From NCBI GenBank assembly GCA_025963815.1, contig JAOQAA010000175.1:1-14632 (forward strand): 14,632 nt of DNA. Reading direction: 5' to 3'. Of the stretch, positions 11,411 through 14,632 are shown piece by piece. Origin of the DNA: Capsulimonas sp. (GTDB lineage Bacteria; Armatimonadota; Armatimonadia; Armatimonadales; Capsulimonadaceae). The notes under the pieces are model-generated. The model searched no databases and was not told where the DNA came from. It saw nothing but the letters and a program-made list of their open reading frames with translations. Numbering within the stretch: position 1 is the stretch's first letter; every line of letters starts with the position of its first letter. Made by a program: the position numbers and the translations under genes.

Positions 11411-14347
11411 CTACTCATCCTTCTCCCGCGCCCGCCGCTTCGCGTCGAGCAGTCGGTTCGTGTAATCGCTGTCGCCGGGTTTCGGGGCGGCGGGCGGTTT
11501 GGGCGGGGGCGGTGTGCGTAGGGAGGCGACTCGGGGGAAGGCTTCGTCGGTGTCGCGGGTGGGGGCGGCGCGGCGGTTGAGGAGGCGGTCGGTGGTGTCG
11601 CCGGGGGATTCGGGGGGCGCGGCGGTGCGGGTTTCGGCTTTGCGGTTGAGGAGGCGGGCCATTTGAGGCGCGGGGTCGCGGCGCTTGGCGCGCTCTTTTT
11701 TGACGGATTCGGCTTTGGCTTCGGCGGCTTCCACGCCCTGAACGGCGGCTTCGCGAATCTGAGAGGCGCGGAGGCCGAGGCGGCGGACGGCGACGTCGAA
11801 GAGGAAGAGCAGGGCGGCCAGGGTCAGGAGCAGGGGCGCCAGCTCCATGCGGCCGACTTCCCAGATCGGGGCGTCGCGGAAGATGCGCGTGGGGTCGGTC
11901 TGGAACCGGCCGCCGGTGGCGTCGGTGAGACGCGTGAGCAGCGGCAGGTTCGGCGTCACCGTGCGGTACTCGGGGGAGTAGGGAACGACGAGGCCGAGGC
12001 TCTGGCTGGACGACGGCGCGTTCGGTTTGGCCGGGTCCGGGGCGCGCTGGACGTTTACCATGTACGCGCCGGTCTGGTCGGTGTCGAAGGTCGATTCGTA
12101 GTGGCCGGGGCCGGTCTGGGAGAGCTCGACTTCGCGGATCGTCTGGTCGGGCGAGACGACGCGCGCGGTGAGCTTGGCGTTATTGACGAAGCCGCCGGAG
12201 TTAAGGGCGTCCACGCTGAGACGGCCCTTGCCGTTCGCGTTTTCGACGTTGGCGGCGAAGTCGGCGTCGGTGTTCGAGCGCAGGGACCAGCGCAGGGCGT
12301 GAGCCCAGAACTGCGGGTACCCGGCCCAGGGGAGCCACGGCGCGGCCCAGTGCGCCTGATCGTCGCTGGTGAAGGCGAATGTGCGGCCGAGGCCATAGCG
12401 CCAGTGCGCAAACAGCGGGTCGTTGTGCTCGGGCGCGGTGAGCGGCACGATGGCGCCGGGCTTCGCGGTGGCGATGTCGTAGCCGAGCAGCGGCGGGGCG
12501 CTCGCCCAGTTCAGGCTGGCGGTAATGTCGTCCGTGAAGTCCTCGCGCGCCAGAAACGGCTTCTCGATGATGAGCTGCTTGCTGACGGTCTGCTGATCCT
12601 TGAGCAGCAGGCGCGGCAGGTCGCTGGCCTGTTCGGCGACATACGCCTTGCCGCCGCCGACTGTCGCCAAGTCCTTCATGAACTGGATGCCGCCCGGGTC
12701 CGCGCCGCTGGCGATCGTCGAAACAGTGATCCCCATCTTGCGGATGTTCTTGACGACCAGAGCCGTCGCGTTCGTGTCCTCGGTGGCGTCGCCGTCGCCG
12801 AAAAAGATGAGGTGCTGGATCGGCGCGCCGGTGCTTTTGACCACGCCCGCCGCCGACTGCAAGTACAGATCGTAGTTGGGCGGGTCGTTCATTCCCGTCA
12901 GATCGCTCATCTGGTTCTTGATCGCGACCCGGTCCGTCACGTGCTGCATGGGGATGCGCCAGACATTGTTGCAGTCGATGACGCCGAGTTGATCCTGCGG
13001 CTCCATCGCGTCCACAACGCCTTTCGCCGCCTCGATCGACCAGTTGATCGTCGTCTCTTCCTCCAGGTCCTCGATCACCAGAGCGATTGCCGCCGGTGGG
13101 ATGCGCTTGCGGTCCTTCACGTCCATGCGCACCGGCAGCGCGGTCTCCACGGGGGTGCCTTCGTAGCCGCCCGCGCCGTAGCTCGTCGTGCCGCCGATCA
13201 TTCCCAGGCCCATGCCGAAGTCGCGTACGGACTCCTCCATCGCGACCATCGCGGGCGAGCCCACTTCGTCGGCAGCCACATCGGAGAGCACCACGGCGTC
13301 GTAAGGCGCCAGACCCGCGACGGTGGTGGGGACCGCAGTCGGCGCCACGGTGTCCAGTTGAATGTTCTGAGCGGCCATCGCCTGCTGCAAGGTGGGAGCG
13401 ACATGCCGGTCGTTGGCGGCGACATAGAGGATATGCGGGCGGCCCTGAACCGTGACGAAACCGTAGGCGTGATTGTTCTCGGCCACGGAGTCGGCGGCGG
13501 GCTCGATCTGGGCGTCGTAGCGGTGGAATCCGGGCTGATCGACCTTTTCCTGGAAACTGAGCGCGTTCTTGCCCGCGCGCAGATGGACCTTCGTGCGCAG
13601 GACCGGCTGGCCATCGCGCTGCAGCGCCACCGTCGCCGTCTGCGCCACCGTGCTGCTGACGACGATTCGCACGGGAAACGGCGCGGCCTTGCGGACGCGC
13701 GCGGGCGTGTTGACGCCCTCCACGAGCGCCTCCGCCGCCGTTTCACCGTTCTGACCGAGCGCGAGCGGCGGCGCGGCGATATCCACGCGCACGCCGTCGC
13801 GCCGCAGCGCCTCGATTTCGGCGGCGGCGTCGCCGACGTTCTCATTGCCGTCGCTGACGATCACGATCTTGCGGCCGGCGTCCGCCGGAAACGTGCTGCT
13901 CGCGACGCGCAGAGCGCCCTGCAAGTCCGTGGCGTCGCCCGCCACCGAGGGGTGAATGCTGTCGAGCTGGTCGAAGTTATCCGAAGGCCGCGCCTCGACG
14001 CTGGGCGTGCGGCCGAACACCACCACGCCCGCCTGATCCGCCCGGTGCTTCGACGCCAGCGCCTTGCGCACGAAATCCAGCCCCCGCGCTCTTTGGTCGG
14101 GGCGGATCGACTTGGAAACATCCACAAGAAAAATCGTCGTCAGCTTATCGCTGTGCTTGACGAGATGCACGCCGGACAGCGCGATCGTGAGCAGTGTGAC
14201 GACCACCATGCGCACGGCAAGCGCCAGCATCTCCGTCGCCGGATGCAGTCCGGCGAGCGACCGCCGGGCCGCCCACCAGACGGCGGCGAGCAGCACGGGC
14301 AGGAGAAGAAAAACAAGCGGCCGGTCGAATGCGAATGGGAAGTGCAT
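11411..14347 (-). CDS. Membrane VWA / glutamine-amidotransferase-like protein
   Basis: The 978-residue protein is anchored by two N-terminal membrane segments (about 10-27 and 41-60) and one near 836-854. The first von Willebrand A domain (about 70-195) has an intact metal-ion site: D76-V-S78-K-S80, T140, and D166 in IVSDGNEN. Residues about 303-408 form a class I glutamine-amidotransferase-like domain (HILYVAANDRH, YDAVVLSDVAADEVGS, GMIGGTTSYGAGGY). A second VWA-like domain (about 420-590) has lost the metal site: VIEDLEEET stands where DxSxS is expected. After the last membrane span comes a charged, proline-rich cytoplasmic tail with three RLL(N/D)-type repeats (898, 921, 965). Such proteins are common in Bacteroidota, Planctomycetota and related phyla, with no firm function. 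ATG 14347 has only a weak GGA upstream. It is separated by 72 bases from the TIR gene on the same strand, but composition argues against a shared origin. Confidence 0.9.
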   Translation of the reverse strand: MHFPFAFDRPLVFLLLPVLLAAVWWAARRSLAGLHPATEMLALAVRMVVVTLLTIALSGVHLVKHSDKLTTIFLVDVSKSIRPDQRARGLDFVRKALASKHRADQAGVVVFGRTPSVEARPSDNFDQLDSIHPSVAGDATDLQGALRVASSTFPADAGRKIVIVSDGNENVGDAAAEIEALRRDGVRVDIAAPPLALGQNGETAAEALVEGVNTPARVRKAAPFPVRIVVSSTVAQTATVALQRDGQPVLRTKVHLRAGKNALSFQEKVDQPGFHRYDAQIEPAADSVAENNHAYGFVTVQGRPHILYVAANDRHVAPTLQQAMAAQNIQLDTVAPTAVPTTVAGLAPYDAVVLSDVAADEVGSPAMVAMEESVRDFGMGLGMIGGTTSYGAGGYEGTPVETALPVRMDVKDRKRIPPAAIALVIEDLEEETTINWSIEAAKGVVDAMEPQDQLGVIDCNNVWRIPMQHVTDRVAIKNQMSDLTGMNDPPNYDLYLQSAAGVVKSTGAPIQHLIFFGDGDATEDTNATALVVKNIRKMGITVSTIASGADPGGIQFMKDLATVGGGKAYVAEQASDLPRLLLKDQQTVSKQLIIEKPFLAREDFTDDITASLNWASAPPLLGYDIATAKPGAIVPLTAPEHNDPLFAHWRYGLGRTFAFTSDDQAHWAAPWLPWAGYPQFWAHALRWSLRSNTDADFAANVENANGKGRLSVDALNSGGFVNNAKLTARVVSPDQTIREVELSQTGPGHYESTFDTDQTGAYMVNVQRAPDPAKPNAPSSSQSLGLVVPYSPEYRTVTPNLPLLTRLTDATGGRFQTDPTRIFRDAPIWEVGRMELAPLLLTLAALLFLFDVAVRRLGLRASQIREAAVQGVEAAEAKAESVKKERAKRRDPAPQMARLLNRKAETRTAAPPESPGDTTDRLLNRRAAPTRDTDEAFPRVASLRTPPPPKPPAAPKPGDSDYTNRLLDAKRRAREKDE

Positions 14348-14486
14348 GGTATCCGTGTTAGGTCAGGCGCACGCGATGGGTCTGTGAGATTAGGATACCA
14401 TGAATCGGCCTATAAGATTTGATTTTCGTTGGCGCAGCGCGTACAGAAGGCTGGCGAATGAATTCACGCCGTACCCGTGGTGGCCG

Positions 14487-14536
14487 GCGGTTAGAAACCG
14501 CGCCTGCAAGTGCGCAGAAACCCACCGGCGTGGGTT
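14487..14536. repeat. Cluster of three small palindromes (REP/BIME-like)
   Basis: Three hairpins follow one another: GCGGTT-AGA-AACCGC (14487-14501), CTGC-AAGTGC-GCAG (14504-14517) and AACCCAC-CGGC-GTGGGTT (14519-14536). The arrangement resembles bacterial interspersed mosaic elements. They lie upstream of the VWA gene in a 285-base gene-free stretch to the window edge. Confidence 0.6.
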
Positions 14537-14601
14537 ACATGATCGAACACGATGCCGTCTAACGGAAACATACCATTCGGCAACACCGTTGAGAATTATG
14601 T

Positions 14602-14619
14602 AGTCCCCGAAGGGGGACT
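14602..14619. repeat. Short palindrome at right edge
   Basis: AGTCCCC (14602-14608) pairs perfectly with GGGGACT (14613-14619) around GAAG. It may be the start of a larger repeat that runs past the window edge; only 13 bases follow it. Confidence 0.5.
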
Positions 14620-14632
14620 TCTGCGCTCTGGT

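Noticed and set aside
11663..14422. 919-codon open frame opposite the VWA gene
   Set aside because: Antisense shadow of a well-supported VWA protein; low-complexity charged translation without recognisable motifs.
14400..14603. 67-codon plus-strand frame at the right end
   Set aside because: It runs straight through the palindrome cluster and has no domain.
1..14632. CRISPR array
   Set aside because: No set of regularly spaced direct repeats with unique spacers was seen; repeats present are inverted, or tandem without spacers.

Overview
This is a bacterial chromosome window: single-exon genes, Shine-Dalgarno sites, sigma70-type promoters, a tRNA and an intrinsic terminator. Most of it is GC-rich (one sampled 60-base line of the VWA gene is 41/60 G+C). 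The mix of a Tat-exported hydroxypyruvate-isomerase-like TIM barrel, a ThuA-like protein, a DUF4139 protein, a VWA/amidotransferase-like membrane protein and several palindromic intergenic elements suggests Armatimonadota (Capsulimonas-like) or Planctomycetota. That placement is a guess from gene content; nothing here fixes the phylum.

Layout. The left edge cuts a secreted protein on the minus strand (1-172), divergent from a Tat-exported TIM-barrel gene (412-1323) with a clear promoter. A 138-nt inverted repeat separates it from RNase HI (1553-2053). Next come a poly-glycine membrane protein (2064-2891, minus), a secreted ThuA-like protein (2994-3773) and a minus-strand phosphate operon, DUF47/PhoU-like then Pit transporter (5415 down to 3776). 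An exact 11-bp tandem repeat resembling a Pho box lies ahead of that operon. tRNA-Ser(GCU) follows with its own promoter and terminator (5546-5739), then a large secreted DUF4139 protein (5768-7912, minus). A 395-base gap holds a second, unrelated inverted-repeat element. Beyond it is a coupled gene pair: an HExxH metallopeptidase-like protein and a membrane-anchored L7/L12-C-terminal-like protein (8308-9118).

From about 9146 to 11400 composition drops (sampled lines of the TIR gene are 33-38% G+C) and gene content turns accessory: an endonuclease/exonuclease/phosphatase-fold protein, an antitoxin-like small protein with no toxin beside it, and a protein with an uncharacterised ~200-residue N-terminal region fused to a C-terminal TIR domain. 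This island is the best candidate for an undescribed defence system. Composition then returns to host-like with a 978-residue VWA/amidotransferase-like membrane protein (11411-14347). The right end carries clustered small palindromes.

Functional links I can argue for are the Pit + DUF47 phosphate-uptake operon and the translationally coupled 8308/8786 pair. Most other neighbours are convergent or divergent single genes with no evident shared pathway.
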